From: Bacillota bacterium
GTDB taxonomy: Bacteria > Bacillota > Sulfobacillia > RBS10-35 > JAJYVN01
DNA: 14,315 nt
Direction: 5' to 3'
NCBI GenBank assembly: GCA_021791995.1
Contig: JAJYVN010000041.1
Span: 1-14,315, forward strand
Shown here: piece after piece, positions 13,736 through 14,315 of the stretch
How positions within the stretch are numbered: the stretch's first letter is position 1
How the letters are laid out: each line of letters begins with the position of its first letter
Made by a program: the position numbers and the translations under genes
The notes under the pieces: model-generated
What the model was told of the DNA's origin: nothing
Databases searched by the model: none
The model's input: only the letters and a program-made list of their open reading frames with translations

Positions 13736-14223
13736 GCCGAGCCGTATACCAGGCGCGTTGGAGACGCAGCTTCGTCTATGCGGCGCGAGGGATTCGGCTT
13801 GTGTGGCGGCACGAGCGGAATTTTCGCGTGCAACTTGCGGCGGGGTCTAGTGCACTCTACGCGGGAGCACTCGCGGGACTGTCGACTTCGGCGATGCTCT
13901 TGGTCTTGGTCTTGGTCACGCTGGTCCTAACGGCCGAGACATTGAACACATCCCTCGAGTCTCTCGTTGACCTCGTTTCACCGGGGCATCATGCCTTGGC
14001 CGAGGCGGCCAAGGACCTGGGCGCGGGTGCGGTTCTGCTGTCGGCCTTCGGTGCCCTTGCCGTCGGGTTGGTTCTGTTCTTGGACCATCCCCTTCGCCAC
14101 ACCATCCATGCACTCGATACGTTCCGCAGTCATCCGTTTCCATCGGCGATGGGGCTTTTGGTCCTTGTGTGGATCGTTTGCCTCGCAACTAAGCGCCTCG
14201 TGCCCCGGCGGAAGAGTAGATAA
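13732..14223 (+). CDS. dgkA: Diacylglycerol kinase/undecaprenol kinase DgkA family
   Basis: A 163-residue integral membrane kinase. The catalytic signature AETLNTSLESLVDL (E69, N72, E76) and PGHHALAEAAKDLGAGAVLLSA match prokaryotic DgkA. Three core helices lie at about 35-50, 53-71 and 97-117. Gram-positive members phosphorylate undecaprenol to recycle the cell-wall lipid carrier. The protein is about 30-40 residues longer than typical and carries an extra hydrophobic stretch at about 139-153 (AMGLLVLVWIVCLAT), probably a fourth helix. The GTG start overlaps the ybeY stop as GTGA. It is the last gene of the visible operon; the cdd/era/recO genes that often follow are not seen before the window ends. 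Confidence 0.92.
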   Translation: MSRAVYQARWRRSFVYAARGIRLVWRHERNFRVQLAAGSSALYAGALAGLSTSAMLLVLVLVTLVLTAETLNTSLESLVDLVSPGHHALAEAAKDLGAGAVLLSAFGALAVGLVLFLDHPLRHTIHALDTFRSHPFPSAMGLLVLVWIVCLATKRLVPRRKSR

Positions 14224-14228
14224 CGGGT

Positions 14229-14248
14229 GCCCTGCACTTTTGCGGGGC
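14229..14248 (+). terminator. Possible hairpin after the operon
   Basis: GCCCTGCA and TGCGGGGC form an 8-bp stem with one G-U pair around a CTTT loop, 6 nt past the dgkA stop. No T-tract follows, so intrinsic termination would be weak. It may be a processing or pause hairpin instead. Confidence 0.35.
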
Positions 14249-14281
14249 GGGCGCTGGGATAGCAGCCCATAATGAACAACT

Positions 14282-14315
14282 TTAGGCAGCCTCCTGGCGG
14301 AGCGTGGCGACGGGC
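14282..14315 (-). CDS. Possible C-terminal end of a minus-strand gene (partial)
   Basis: Reading in from the right edge on the minus strand gives PVATLRQEAA followed by TAA at 14282-14284. Ten residues are too few to identify a protein. An overlapping plus-strand frame from ATG 14271 is equally open but has no ribosome-binding site. Confidence 0.2.
   Translation of the reverse strand, partial: PVATLRQEAA

Noticed and set aside
1..14315. CRISPR arrays, tRNA or rRNA genes, toxin-antitoxin or defence modules
   Set aside because: No regularly spaced repeats, cloverleaf-like sequences or recognisable defence proteins were found by reading both strands.

Overview
The window reads as a GC-rich bacterial chromosome segment. 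The gene order yqfC-yqfD-phoH-yqfF(pgpH)-ybeY-dgkA on the right is the conserved arrangement of Firmicutes, and yqfC/yqfD are associated with endospore formers. Combined with the high GC content, this suggests a deep-branching high-GC Firmicute (Sulfobacillus, Thermaerobacter or Symbiobacterium type). That placement is an inference; no rRNA or other marker is present.

Left part (1-2041): the tail of an unidentified plus-strand gene, then two minus-strand genes. One is a small Cys-dependent dual-specificity-type phosphatase. The other is a PLP-dependent trans-sulfuration enzyme of the cystathionine gamma-synthase/lyase type, whose start is ambiguous (an ATT codon has the best ribosome-binding site).

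Middle part (2042-7273): an accessory and rearranged region. It opens with about 780 bp lacking a convincing gene but dense in inverted repeats: a perfect 31-bp pair, a second multi-segment pair, and a third copy of a 20-bp motif. A predicted secreted GH5 glycosidase follows, ending in a shared hairpin terminator. Facing it is the 3' remnant of an Asp-box (BNR) beta-propeller gene, cut off by a complete IS3-family element (about 4605-6259). This IS has clear terminal inverted repeats and an intact DDE triad. An A8 tract fuses its OrfA and OrfB in one frame, and a 40-residue stretch is read out of frame between two compensating indels. Directly beyond it lies a 5'-truncated second DDE transposase and its non-coding tail. 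The different sequences flanking the IS and the absence of a target duplication point to IS-associated deletion.

Right part (7274-14315): an aldo/keto reductase runs divergently from the yqfC operon. In the operon most genes overlap by a few bases (GTGA, ATGA, TGATG, GTGA), consistent with translational coupling. Its products are two YqfC/YqfD family proteins, the PhoH ATPase, the 7TM-HD phosphodiesterase PgpH (c-di-AMP), the rRNA-processing endonuclease YbeY and a DgkA-type membrane lipid kinase. The main anomaly is an in-frame amber codon at 9230-9232 that divides yqfD into two parts, with coding continuing in the same frame.

I found no CRISPR array, tRNA, rRNA or obviously novel defence system. 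The points most worth checking are the yqfD amber codon, the A8 hard-wired IS fusion and the inverted-repeat cluster upstream of the trans-sulfuration gene.
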